Below are positions 10,655 through 23,919 of a stretch of 64,000 bases of DNA, one piece after another. The stretch comes from Panonychus citri (lineage: Eukaryota > Arthropoda > Arachnida > Trombidiformes > Tetranychidae), in the NCBI RefSeq assembly GCF_014898815.1, contig NW_026515416.1, positions 248,001 to 312,000 of the forward strand. The letters run 5' to 3'. Under the pieces are notes generated by a model. The model did no database searches, was not told where the DNA came from, and was given only the letters and a program-made list of their open reading frames with translations. Made by a program: the position numbers and the translations under genes. Within the stretch, counting starts at the first letter, position 1, and each line of letters opens with the position of its first letter.

Positions 10655-13600
10655 TCTTTACTCATCTTCTTCACCTTCATTTGACTCTTATATTTCAATT
10701 ATATGTTATCATGAATCTTTTGCCAACAAGAACAAGGTTGGATCAAGACCTGAGGAAGAAAATGAAAAAAGAAACAAAAATAAGAAAGAAAATTTTTCTT
10801 CTTTTAACTCTTTCTTCATTATCCCATGTCATTCTCTCATTATACTCTTTCATCATCATCATCATCAACGGATGAGAAACTTAACAAGCTCAAAATTGGC
10901 TCAACTTTCAATTTTGATAAAAAAGTTCTAACGAACAGAGAGAAAGAGACTGAGAGAGAAAGATAGAGAGTGAGCTAAGAAAAACTATTAATGATATATA
11001 ACTATTAGGATGATAAAAGGATGAAGATAATCGACCTAATTTTGATGGATGACAGTTTGATTGAACAGGTTGATTAATTGACAAGGTAAACTAAATCAGC
11101 TGATGATCAGAATGTCAAAAATTACCTGAAAACCCAAAACTTTCAACCAAATTTAATTTTCATTTCAAACTCCTACTCAAATCTTCAAATTTGTAACCAC
11201 AATTATCACCATTAACTCAATCAATGATTGAACCGCAATTAAATCAATAGTAATTAAATTGTGTTATAAAAAAACTGATTATTGCTCATCATTTATCATT
11301 CTGGGTTGTTAATTAGTCTCAACAATCAATTATAAGTTTATCACCTCGTGGTGATCAAGCATTAATTAGTTAATTGTAATTTTAATCGTGAGCATTTCTA
11401 GTTAACAACTTGTTCACAATTTAAAAGTTTGTCTTCATTAATCAAATTTAACTAAATCAAAATTGAGATCAACTTTTCAGACAAATAGTATTTCAATCAG
11501 ACTATTGATCTTAGCAATTAAGTTAATGATTTTGATTACGAATTTAATTATCCAGAATCAATTTAATACCTCAAGGTATCAGCAATTAAGATTAGTTAAC
11601 CAAGTGAATTAAGATAATCATGTAATAATTAACGATAAATTCAAAGCAATTTTAAATTGTTCAAGATAAAACAACCCACAACTACATCACAATCAACTAA
11701 TTTGATTATTATCATCAAAGTAAATTTTTGATTAAGTTAATTGTGATAAAATTTTTCAATTCACCAATCAAGTTAATGATAACAAGAGTAACAATTTATG
11801 TATCAAAAATTAATCAGCAATCGTATCAACGATAATTATAAAGTAGAAATGTTTAATCACCTTGGTTGATTAGTTAATTGTTTACCAATTTAATTTTCTG
11901 ATTGTCTCAACAATTAACTAGTGATAATGATGAGATAATTTTCCTACTCTCATGGCAATAATTTCCTATCATTATATTAATAATGATGAAGAAAAGTTCT
12001 GAATAAAAATTGAGATTCTCCCATGGGAAAGTCAATGATTCAGAAGTAAATTGAAACTACAAAATATAAATAACAACAATCAAGAAGATGATCATGATGA
12101 TCCTTTTGTTTATCATCATTTCCACCCACACTAATAGCCCTCAGGCAATATCATTGGAAACTTATGTATACCCTGAACTTGTTGGATTTTTTTTCCATGA
12201 AAATGAAGAAGAAAAAAACTTTTCCTCTTTTCCATCAACTATTAATGGTTGAATCTATTAAGATGATTTTCTTTCATATCAATTGTAGTTGAACTTTATT
12301 TTCCCTCTGAAATTCATGACGATGTTGATGATTTTTCATCATGAAAATGATGAACTTGTGTGAGTTTCAATAGTAAACGTTAAGAAATTGAAATGAATCT
12401 TTGATGGGGAAAAGGAAACAGTTTTTTTAAATGAGAAGGCAAAAAAGATTCATCATCATGAATATCTAATCATATTTTTTTTCCTTAATTCCTTTTAGCT
12501 AGTAAATTGTTTCCAAGTATTTCCAGCAAATTTTCATGAAGAATCAGAGTGCTCATCAATAATTGAATTCATTTCAAGATTGAATAATTTACTCCCCATG
12601 AATATCATGATATCTTATTACCTCTGAACTAATATACTTCTGAATACCTGGAAGTTTTGAAATGGAAGGAAAAATTTCCTTAAACAATTAGCAATAAGGA
12701 TCAATCGATTTCAACTGAATAATCAACTGAATCATGAGAATCAACAACTTTAATTGTCAATTAAAAGTTTCCAAGTTATGAATGAAATCCTGATAATGAA
12801 CTAGTAGCTCTCACTTGATGATAATCATTACTGAATAGGTATCATGTTACCATGAATCTCATGAACCAGAATAGTAAACAAATAACATTGGTGTTGAATT
12901 TAATTAATTCATAATTAATAACCTTCATCACCCACACAAACCTAATGGTTAATATGGTTAATTAACATGAATGAATTACCAAAAAGTGGTGATGATCAAC
13001 TTGATGATTAACTTTGAGATTCAAATAATCACCAACCAGTGATTAGTTGATATTAATAGTTAGTTAATTTCGTTAATCATAATCTGAGTTAATTGTTGAC
13101 ACGGAAAAAGTTGCAAATTTCATTTCAGATGAAAGGAAAATTTGATTCGATAAAAGTTTCGATAAACTTGAACTAAGAGGAAGGAAAAAGTTTTCGAATG
13201 TCGAATCAAATTAGAATACAATTAATTAATTCAATTAGCTGTTTGTTATTAATTGTTGAACCTTGAATAGTTAAATACACTCACTCGTACAGTTGAACAA
13301 TTAACTAATGAGTGGGTGTTGATTAACAAAAAAGAGAAGAAAACAAAAACAAATTATCGAAAGAAAAAAAGTTCTGAAAAGTTTTTTTTTTCTTCTTCTT
13401 CTTCATCTCGATTGATTAATGATAACAATTAATTCACATGATAGACTGAAATTTATCATGATAATATATTGATTGTAATGATATTGTTAATCAAATTGTA
13501 AAACTCAAGTCAATTACAATTAATTGTTTAATAAGGTTTGGCTTTACACAATATTGTTATCATTTAAAACTTGTAATACTTTTAGTTAATTGTTACCGTA

Positions 13601-16135
13601 ACAAATTATAATTAAGTAGTCCGTTAATAGTAATCGTAACTAAATTTAAATTGTGAGTAGGATTTTAATCATGATAATATTAAATCATAATTTAATGTGT
13701 TAATAAATTGCGTTACCTGTTCATGATTAAGGGTTGGGTGTTATGATTAACCTTTAACATTGTTTAAACATCAATGGTCAGTTTATCATAACAATTGAAA
13801 TTTAATCAACATTTGAATTTAATAAAACAACAAACCTCAACTAATTCAATTAACTATATTAATTCAGTTAACTTTGAGCAATTAATTTAATAGCAATGAT
13901 TCAAGTCAAGATTGTAATGTTGTTGTTGTTGATGCCGAAATGTTTGCGGTTTCTGATTAAACCTAATCATTAATAGAGTTAATTGTTGAGCTTAATTTAC
14001 TCAATTTCTTGAGTTGTAATTAATTTGTAATATTTTTAATTGTTCGTCTTATTTTTCCAGGTACTTTAATGATAATCCGAGGCCAGTTTATCAATGGATT
14101 ATCGCGTTGAAGAAGCGGTCATATTCAGAGGAGATTCGTCGACACATTGACCCTGATTTCACAATTAACAATCAACAAACTGACCATCGGGCAATCAGGT
14201 TAATTAAACCAACAACTAAACTATCGGGTACCTACAAATGTATTGTATCATCAATACAAAACACAGATTCAGCCAGTGCAAAGTTAATTGTTTATGGTAA
14301 GTGTTTAGTTGATTATCTGATGATTTTTATATTAATAACAATAATTTGTTTCTTTAATTTCATCTAATTGTTCAGCTCCTGCTAAATCATTTAATTTCAA
14401 AGCTCACAATGAATCAACTGTCCTTTGTAAAGCAACTGGACTTTATCCTAGTCCAGTGATTGACCTTTACCGTTTAGTTGATACAACAAACAGTAATAAT
14501 AATCATCATCATGATGTAATCAATCAACCAGGATCAACAATGAATGATGATCATGTTAATCATCACTCATCATCATCGATGACCAATAAAATGTTGACCA
14601 ATAGTAACCATAGTAATCGTGTTAAAATAACCTCTGAAGGTTACACTGTAACTACAGGTGAAGCAGGTAAATTTAGTATTGAATCAATTGGTTCAATTGG
14701 AGGGTCATCATCAACTGACCATCACATGTTACCTGATGAACAAGGAAATAATGATGTCAATTATGAGTCAGGATCGATTAGTTATCAATGTGTAATCTCA
14801 ATTCCAGACACAAACTACAGTCTAACAAAAACGTTAACACTGACCAAAGGTAAGTTGTTGACCATTGAACCTAAAATTTAATATTCAATTCAATCAAACA
14901 TTCAAATTTTCATTCAAAATTATCAATATCAAATACGAGTCATGATGATTATCCCATTGTAGTTTAATTTACCTCCCACTCAGCCCATTTTTCATCCTCA
15001 TCTTCACCTTATATGGATGAAATTTCTCATCATCACCAATCATCTTGTTCATGTTAATGAATTTCAAATATTTTCTATTAGCTATTTCCTCCTCCCACTC
15101 TTACTCCCATCTTCATCTTCATCCTCATCCTCATCTTCAACTTTCTCTCTCTCTCTCTCACTCTCTATTCCTAAGTGTTAATATTATCCCTAATGATCCC
15201 TGTTAACATTAGGATTTAAATCATCTTAATAGTGATAATTATTATTCAACGATCATCATCATCATGGAAACAATTTTCCTCCTTTGCAACAAAAGCTAAG
15301 ATGAAATATTAACTATAAAAAATTGAGAATTGAAATTTTATCATGAAAAAACATTAAGACATCATCAAGTTAATCACCTTGAGATGATAAAACAAAAATG
15401 TTATTAAATAATTGACAGTTGAAGCTGATGATTTAATCATCACTTAAATTGTTTACAATCAAAACAAATCACTAAAACTTTGAGAGGAAAACAAAAAAGT
15501 AGATTAAAAAATGAAGAAGATGAAGAAAAAAATGTTCTAAGTAGATAATCTTTCCTGATAATCTGCTTTATCCTCATCTTTTTGCTTATTTAAAGGTTAT
15601 AAGATTTTGTCATTCTAATCATTATCATCTTAATGATAAACAAAACAAACTTACATAGAGACTTAAACTTGATAATCAACTTAATGGTAATGATGATGCA
15701 AAGAGATGAGGGAGGATGCGGAAGTTACTGTTATGATGATGATGATGAAATACTAGTTATCCTTAGACTATTTAGAATTGAGTATTTTCAATGAACTGAA
15801 TTAGAACTGAACTAGTTAAGTCTATTTGTTTATCCGATGAGTAAATAGATTGACATTAGACTTCGTCATGTTTATCGTCACCATCATCATGGAAATGGAG
15901 GAAAACGAAAGTTTCATCATTAATAATTTATTGGTTACTCTTTTACACTGTTTACCGTTACTATTTGGTTGACATCAAATTCGAGCTCTGAACTTTAGAG
16001 GAGAGAAAAAGTTCTAAAAGATATTCTCAACTTCTTATCATGATTATTATTGGAGTTGGAACTTTTTTCTTCCTCGGTCTCTTCAATTGTGTTACTCTAT
16101 TTTATTTGATAGCCTCGAGGTGTTGAAGTTACTTT

Positions 16136-16185
<50 letters not shown>

Positions 16186-19100
16186 TTCTGTAAGATTCTG
16201 ATCTCATGATGAATTTATGATTCCATGTGGATTTCATGAGATCTACTGTAACTATTGACAAGACGATTATAATCTAAAAATGATAGAGAAAAATAAAAGG
16301 GAGAAAGAGAGTCAATAGAATCTCTTTTTTCATCACCATTCTGAGTGATACATCGTGATGATGATCAACATGATAAACGTTATTTACTCAATGATATTTG
16401 GACATAATAACAAGCAAAAAAAGGACATAAGATTTGATAGAAAAAGAGAAACAGTTTCAAATATAACGAGAGAAAGATAAAAAATGTAATATCTTGATAT
16501 TAACATCGGATGAAGATGAAAATTTTCACCTTCCTGTATAATATATGATGAGGATGAAGATGAAGATGAGTAAATAATGATAAATGTAACGAGTGGCCAA
16601 GCCTCAAAACTTGGACATTACATGATAATGTAACTAATGATAAAAATGTAAGGTAACCTTGAGCTCCTTAAACCGGATGATGATGATGATCAGAAAAAGA
16701 AAGAGAAAGAGAAATGAAGAAGATGAAGAAGAAGAAGAAGATGATGATGATGATGAATATAGTCTGGGCTTTGGGCTGGGCAGTAAAAAAGGTTCGGTTC
16801 TAACTTTCTCTCTCTCTCTCTCTCCATTCGGGAATCTATTGTTAATTCAGTTTGTATTATGAATTTTTTTCCATATCCATTAATACTTATCATAGAAAGG
16901 GAGACATTATCAATAATCATTATCATCATCATCTCACTCATTCTCTATCTCCATATAATCATTCATAGTTAATTAAACCAATTTTATCAGTTGAAAGATT
17001 TGATATTCAAGTGATGAGGATGCCCGATGATAATACCGGATGAAATATGTAGATATTAGTGCTAGAACTTTTTTATTTTCACTTCCAATTCTTGACAAGA
17101 TTGAAATTGAAAATTTTCCTCATCTTCATATCTTCATCTTTATCATTTCCGCTTTTTATCATCTCTCTCTCTCTCTCTCTCTCCAACTGTGTGATCCCCA
17201 TGAACTGATCAGATGAAAAAACTTTTATGAACTTTGGTTTCGCCATCAATTAGATGTTAGCTTGTAATAAATACAAAAGGTGTTAGTTAACAATCAGTTT
17301 ACTCTGATTACTTTAACCTCATCAAAACCATTTCCGTTTTAATTTTTTGATTATAAATTACATTTATTAATATACATTAACTCACCATTGGATCAATGTA
17401 ATTGCAAACAATTTACAGAAAAATTCATGATAACAATTGAAATTTTCACCATTTCCATATTCAGGGTGATGAGATTTCCTGCTTTTTTGTGTAATACTAA
17501 TACAACACTATGAATTTAGTTCTGAATGTTTTGATATCTTCATGTTGATCATGATTATTATCATGAAGTTAGTGAGATTTTTGTTACCATATTATTATTA
17601 TTATTGTAACATTTGCATTTGATTTAAATTGCTTATGACAAGCATGTTGATTGTTGAACATTTTGATAAATCAATTGTTAGTCAAAAATCAGTGAATTAG
17701 ATTTGAACACAAATTAACTTATCAATTGAGTTAATCAATAATAATCTTCAACATGATGTAATAATATTATCATATGTTAATCATGATAATATATTTAAAT
17801 TGATGAATCAACTAATTGTAAATAATAATAATTTTCTTGGCAATAAGTTTACTTTACAATTTAAAACTGAACATGTTATGATCAACAGCAAACACAATTT
17901 AGCTAATTGTTGGAAAAGCAAAATTTAAACTTAAAAATAACGTAAATATTTTTGTTTAATTTTCTTAAATCATCATCAACAATTTACTCATTTCCAAGCT
18001 TAATTGCAAAGTTGACAGTTGACAGTTTGCACCATTGGAAAGACAGAGATTAATATTTACCAATTGATTATTACTCTGCGATAATTATTCAGTTTCAATG
18101 GTGAAATTATCATGAATTTTATTCACCATCTCAAACATATGATTCTGTTAGAGTAACGATGAATTGGAAACTGAATTCATCACCAATGAATAAAAGTTTA
18201 CTCATTATTCATTCATGATCCGGTTTTTTTATTCACCCTGAAAGGAAAAAAAGTAGATGAACTATCATCACTATCGTCATGATGATTCTGGATGATAATA
18301 ATCACCATGTTGTGTCCATGAAACTGTGAATTGAAATGCTTTAGTCTATTATAAACTCAATAGTTATTATCTCATTTCTGGTCACTATTTTCATCCAATC
18401 CTGAGAGTTGTTCAATTCAATGAATGTCAAATCCTTGTCATTCAGTTGATCATCTTGCTTTTGTGTTGTTGTTGTGGTGGTGATGGTGTTTGGGTGTCAT
18501 CAACATGATGATAATGACAATCATCATCATCTCTATCAGTTAAAGGTTACAAAAGTAATGGAAATCAAATGAAATGATTGATTTTTTCACCATTCATCCG
18601 ATTTAACCATTGAAACTTTCACCCGATTCTTGTGACATGAGGTTGAAATTTTATCTAATCCTCTGAATCCTATGAACAAAAAAACCATGAACATGATGAT
18701 GATGATGATGGATATAAAAGTTAATATAATCACAACCATCAATTATCACTAATCAAAGGCAATATATTTCATGATGATTGAATCCCATGAATTTTGGGTT
18801 TGATTTTATTAAATTAAATCAATAGATTAACTTTAAAACTTGATTGCAATGACTATTAACCATAGTTAATCATTTGTAGCTTTTTTCTGATTGTAATAAA
18901 TTGATTTTCAATTAACATCAAGGCAAACCCATTAGAAGATGTTTAATTTTTCATCAAATTGATTAACTCACGTCAATCAAATGATAGGCAAAGATAAACA
19001 ATTACAATTAGCAAATCAATTGATAAATATTAGAGGGAAAACAAAATTTTCTGTACAAACAAATCGAAGCCATTTTTTTTTAAGGATTGGTCAGTTTATC

Positions 19101-22100
19101 CTCATCACTAATCTCAAGGTGAATCTTGAACATTAAAAACAACATCAACTCGCATCTCCATCATCACTTGGGTGCAAAAATATAAACTTTACCTTGATAA
19201 CGATGATACCTGAAGATGAGAGGTTGTCAATTGTAAAATAAAATCCGCCTGCTACTTGATACTGACCCAATTTAAGGTCCACTCTCCCAAAGGGCCACCC
19301 AAGGTAAAAAAAAACTTGACCCATCGTCTAAATGATTGCACCTTTTGGTAAACTTTTACCTTTATAATAGTTACTTTAGAAATTTTTTTTTCTATTCTAT
19401 CGAGAAAAAAAACTCTCATCTTCTCCCAGAGCTTGTATTCACTATCAATTTTCATTATCATCATCTTCCTCCTCCTCTTCATCCTCAGCATCATCATCAT
19501 CATTGTGTCATCAAGTTATGATGATAACAATGATAAAAAGTACAAGTGAAACCTTTTAACCTTGCGAGATGAACATTGATTCAACTGCAATTGAATATCA
19601 TTTACAATCATAATCATCACCATTAAGGTGATGGGCTTTTTTTTTAAATCAACAAGCAACAAATTTTTGCAAATGCAATCAAGATGAAGATGATAATTTT
19701 AATGCAAAACTATCAACAAAATTGATAAATGAGGCGTTGTCTTCATCTTTGCTTATGAAACTTTTTTTTCTCATACTTTGATATTGTTTAAATTGATTGC
19801 AACAATTTACCATTGATATTTTGAAAGATATGATGATGATGATGAGATATTTGCAATTGATGTGCTTTAATGTGCTATTTAAATGTAGCCAATATTATAC
19901 CTTCATCGTTGTTGATTATTTTTCAAAAGATGAGGTAAATATTTTGTTAACATTGTTCCAGGTTCAATTGCAATTAAAATTTAATAGTTTATGTATTTTT
20001 CATGGGAATCAATCAAATCAATTTTCTTGTAAAAAGATAGACACACCCTGGAGGCATTGATAGAGGTTCGAGATGATGAGGTTACAAGTGATAAAGTATA
20101 AATAGTAATAATAATGCATATCAATGGTAATCCATTGATTCAGTGATTTTTTCTGTTGCATGATGTTGATGATGATGATGATGATGATGGTGTTTGAATC
20201 CAATGTCTTGATTATCTTTAGGAATAACGGTTAGAAAAGATGAGTTTTTTTCTGTGGAGAAAAAGTTAAACCTTAATTGGATCTTCAAGTCTTTTCCATG
20301 TTGAATTGAGATCTCACCTCAAGTCAACCAGAATGAGGAAGAGAAAGGAAGATGAAAATGAGATGAGGATGAGGATGAAGAGAATGAGGTTTCATGAGGA
20401 AGACGATTTTCATCTTGTTTCCAATTCTTGGGTCAAAAGAAACATTGATTCCAATGGTTTTTTTCTTCATCTTCTCCGTGATTCTTTGGTGTATAAATCA
20501 CACAATTGAATGATTCCAATCAGATTAATCATTTTGTTGACATTTTCTGTTAAATACTTTACTTTGGAGAGCAAAAGAAATCAAAACAAAACAAAAAAGT
20601 TCACAAATTCATCGTCATCCCATTCATGATTACGATGATAATGGTTATCAAGAGGATAAGAGATGATAATGATAGGGAAGATAATAATAATTCTGATGAA
20701 ATTTCTGTTCTTTTCTATTTCTGACTAATGCAATGAATTTTTTTCCTTTCGGTTTCTGTCAACTCGAAGAAGAAAAGTTAAGCCTTAGAACTTTTTTTCT
20801 CTTCTCCACTTTCCTTTCGAATTCGTTTTGCTAATCTGACAATTTAGTCTCATCATCATCATCTTCTTCATCATCATCATCATCATCATCAACATTCAGC
20901 TGGTGATAAAGATGAGAAAGTGTGATAAATTAGATCATCTTTTGTCTTCTCTTTCCAAAGAATCATAAATCAGAATCTATCTCTTCAGAGCTTCTGAACT
21001 TTTTCCCCTCACCTCGAAATTTTCACAGATCTAATTAAGCTATAAATTGCTGTTCAACTTGAAGATGATGGGTTATCATCATCATCACCATGATACTTTT
21101 ATCATGAAACAAAAAAGTGATCACTCAAAATAACAACAACAACAACAACAGTTAATATCAATTGCAATATAATCTGTCAACCTTATTGGGATTTTTGATA
21201 ATATCAAGTTAATCTGATGATACAATTGTGATTAATTAACCATTTTCAGGTTAATTGCAATCAAATTGATGATGATAATCAACAGCAATTAACACAATCA
21301 ATCAACAAGTGATTTAATTCAATGTGTATTTACACAAAGTGAGCCAATTTGATACAGTTTTTTTTTCTTGCAAAAAAATTTTTAATCGGAGAATCAAGTG
21401 AAAGTTAATCAATACTTACAGAGATGATAAGATTAAGATGATTGAAGATGATGAAGATGAAGATGAAGATGATAACCATTCGTGTGTCTTACCTTCAGTT
21501 AAGTGTGTGTACTTGGAAGATGAAGATGAGGATGAAGATGATGGAGATGGAAACAAGTTAAACAAGTTACAAGGTTACTCTATGTATCTTTGGTAAATGT
21601 TACCTTGATTATTGAACTTTATTCAATGGTGATAACTATTCATTATCATACTCACCTTGAATATGATTACTTTCTGGCAACTAGATTACAATTATCTAGA
21701 TGCTGATTATCATGATATTATTCATAGATTGAGATAATATCTTGAATTAGAAAATGAATTAAAAGTGTGAAAAAAAGAGGCGATGAAAAACAATATTATC
21801 GTTTTACCTTTTAATCGGATAATCATGAAGAAGATGCTAAAAAGAGGAAGAAATAGATTTTCTATCATCATCTTTATCTTCATCTTCATCTTTAAGATTG
21901 TAAATGATATCAAAATGTAATAAGAAATTAATATAAGATGCTAATCTTAAGCTTAATACTTTCCATCTTTACCTGTTAACTTTTCATTTGGCAACTTGAG
22001 AGAGGAAAGATGAAGGATAATCATCATCCTCAGGAGAAATTTAATATTAGGTGATATTTAAAATTCCTATGGAAGATTTAACATAGAAAACTTTCTTCTC

Positions 22101-23919
22101 TTTAACCGCCTACATCCTTTTAGGGTGAAGATGAAGATGAAGATTGAGAGATTCACCTTTGTAAAGGTAAACAAGCCTTAAAAATTTTCTTCTCTCTCAC
22201 TTTTCCTCATCATCATCTTCATCCAAAGGTACAACTTGTTAATCCTTAACCTTAGGATTTATTTTCCTCTTTAGGATTAAATCATTTTTCTAATATTAAA
22301 CTTATCCCATCGGAGTAATTTATGTTTGATTGGAATTGCTAATTATTCAATAATATATTCATATCTTTTATAATATCATTATATTAATTGTTTTTTAACT
22401 TATTAACAGGATGGAATCAGCAACAATCAAGGATTACTGGTAAATCATTAGCTTCGTGTATCAACAATCAAAGTGAGTACAATCAACTGATTAAATCAAT
22501 GAGCATCATTATAAATGAGTTATATTCATTATTTGGATTGAAAAGTTAATCATTAGGCTTAATCACAAGTAAGAGAAGATGAAATTTATGATAATGGTCA
22601 AGATGGTCAACAGGGATGCGGAAAGTTTATATAATTGTCTTTCTTTAGGTAAAAACAAAAGATGGAAAAGTTTGTGTCATGGTTTGGTGATCATCTTCTT
22701 CATCTTTATCTTCATCAATAATTATCATCATGGAGATGAAATAATAATAAATTATTTCGAATGCAAGAAAAAAAAAGAAAACTTTTCATCTTCTCTAACA
22801 AAAGATGCAAATTAACAATCCATTGGTTTGATGAATGATAATCACAGTTAATTACAGGGTGGGATACTCTTCGTCCTCTCATCATTATCATCTTCATCTT
22901 CATCTTCATCAGCATCCTCATCCTCAGCATTATCCTTTTGATTCATTATCTTTGTGTCTTTTTTTATATTATGTACTGGAGACACTATTTTAAACTCCCT
23001 TATCATTTAATCATCATCAAGATTAACAGGCAAAAGCTGCTGTTACTTTTTAATTAATTTAATTACGATGACCTTTTGTAATTAAAAAGTTTTTTTTTCG
23101 TCCTCTCAACAATTAACTTGTATCATTATGATTGTCAATCGAGTTGATTAAATCCCTTTTGAGATGCAAAAAATGATGAGGAGATGGAGATGAAGATGAA
23201 GATGGAGAGGAGGAGGTTAAGGTGACCTCTTGGTGATGATAAATTGAAGCTCACGAATTGAGTAATACAGTTAGTGAGAAAGTGATTAACATGATGATGA
23301 GGATGAGGATGAGGATGAATGAATGAGTAACCTAGTGAACGGTAGCATCTTCCTTATCATCTCAAGTCACGTTTTATCATTTAAAACTAAGTCACGATAA
23401 AGAAACACCAAAGATTAAGATTAAAAGTTTTCTCAGATTAAAATCAAATCTCTTATATTACGATTATCATGATTATCTTCACCTTTTTCAGATTATCTTT
23501 TATCTTACAAAACGGAAGTTGACATAAGAGTTTTTTTTCTGGGTTAATCTCTGTCCAGATTAGTTTTCCGTTAATCTTTTTCCAACTCATGGAAATGTTA
23601 ATCCATCTCCATAGAGATTGAGATTATCAAAGTTTTTTTTTCTCAGAAAAAAAAAGAAATTTTTTTTCATTCCATTTAATTATCTAAATTGTATCAAACT
23701 TGATAATTATAAGTTATCATTTGATAACAATTTAATGTTATCATTATGTTTAATTATCGTTAACTTTTCATCTCCATCATGATGATGATTGATTTCATTT
23801 TCAATGTTTTACTTAATTGTTACAATTAACTTTTTTATTTCTACTCCCTTTCCTCAGGTAATACAATTATATTCACACTTATATCAATTTCGTTGTGTTT
23901 ACTTTTAATCAACAATTAA
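6662..23919 (+). CDS. Secreted two-Ig-domain protein, probably GPI-anchored
   Basis: Six exons join cleanly in phase: 6662-6701, 7013-7163, 14061-14296, 14376-14849, 22410-22472 and 23858-23919, giving 341 residues. A hydrophobic signal peptide (about residues 5-20) is split by intron 1. The first Ig domain has Cys49, Trp64 in KWYFND and Cys124 in GTYKC; PVYQWI (72-77) is a second conserved-looking block. The second Ig domain has Cys160 (LCKATGLYPSP) and Cys281 (YQC). Between them in domain two lies an Asn/His/Ser-rich insertion (residues 181-225). The C-terminus (323-341) is a hydrophobic tail with no cytoplasmic part, as in GPI-anchor signals. The gene is a tandem neighbour of a Beat-family gene and shares its architecture, so a cell-surface recognition role is likely. 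I cannot name an orthologue. Exons 3 and 4 are secure; the short exons 1, 5 and 6 rest on phase, splice sites and the expected signal/tail. Confidence 0.75.
7013..7163 (+). CDS. Ig gene 1, exon 2 (first half of Ig domain 1)
   Basis: Acceptor after ATAAAG; completes Gly14 and the signal peptide, then encodes strands up to Cys49 and MKW (Trp64 is split TG|G). The donor is GTCAGT, a weaker site. An acceptor 11 bases downstream would give an in-frame stop, which favours this one. Confidence 0.65.
7164..14060 (+). other. Ig gene 1, intron 2 (6.9 kb)
   Basis: Noncoding AT-rich DNA full of GAT/ATC tracts, homopurine and homopyrimidine runs (for example 10630-10653 CT repeats) and TTAATTGTT-like words. 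It holds a G-rich tract at 9812-9842 and a 22-bp perfect palindrome at 10290-10311. No gene or transposon ORF was recognised. Confidence 0.6.
14061..14296 (+). CDS. Ig gene 1, exon 3 (second half of Ig domain 1)
   Basis: Acceptor TTTTTCCAG, donor GTAAGT. Encodes YFNDNPRPVYQWI after Trp64 and closes the domain with LSGTYKC (Cys124). The composition is clearly protein-coding. It starts in phase 2 and ends in phase 1, both matching the neighbouring exons. Confidence 0.85.
14376..14849 (+). CDS. Ig gene 1, exon 4 (Ig domain 2 with low-complexity insert)
   Basis: Follows a 79-bp intron. Encodes the whole second Ig domain from LCKATGLYPSP (Cys160) to SYQC (Cys281), interrupted by an Asn/His/Asp/Ser-rich loop whose DNA is a run of AAT/CAT/GAT triplets like those in the introns. 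The donor is GTAAGT in phase 1. Confidence 0.85.
14850..22409 (+). other. Ig gene 1, intron 4 (7.6 kb)
   Basis: Noncoding AT-rich DNA with dense GAT/ATC tracts and a pure (GA)23 run at 16137-16182. Open frames here are made of repeat-derived Met, Lys, Asp and His codons. No gene or mobile element was recognised. Confidence 0.6.
16137..16182. repeat. (GA)23 microsatellite
   Basis: Uninterrupted GA dinucleotides over 46 bp within intron 4 of the first Ig gene. Confidence 0.95.
22410..22472 (+). CDS. Ig gene 1, exon 5 (membrane-proximal stalk)
   Basis: A 63-bp exon between TTATTAACAG and GTGAGT, phase 1 at both ends as required by exons 4 and 6. Encodes a polar Gln/Ser stretch with one Cys (residue 317). 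Chosen because it is the phase-compatible exon that leads to the hydrophobic tail; moderate certainty. Confidence 0.5.
22473..23857 (+). other. Ig gene 1, intron 5 (1.4 kb)
   Basis: GAT/ATC-rich noncoding DNA; includes several GAGGATGAGGATG-like tracts near 23300. No feature beyond simple repeats. Confidence 0.5.
23858..23919 (+). CDS. Ig gene 1, exon 6 (hydrophobic C-terminal tail)
   Basis: Acceptor TTTCCTCAG; completes Ser322 and encodes a 19-residue tail rich in Ile, Leu and Thr ending INN-stop, the shape of a GPI-attachment signal. An AATAAA lies about 190 bp downstream (24110-24115). Confidence 0.55.

Noticed and set aside
16659..16862. Open frames such as 16659-16862, 19252-19503, 26222-26455 and 47409-47681
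   Set aside because: They consist of Met/Lys/Arg/Asp/Glu or Ser/His/Ile runs translated from GAT/ATC and GA/CT repeats, with no domain and no splice logic.
20040..20080. tRNA-like GGTTCGAGA near 20065
   Set aside because: No acceptor stem or cloverleaf partner could be found around it.
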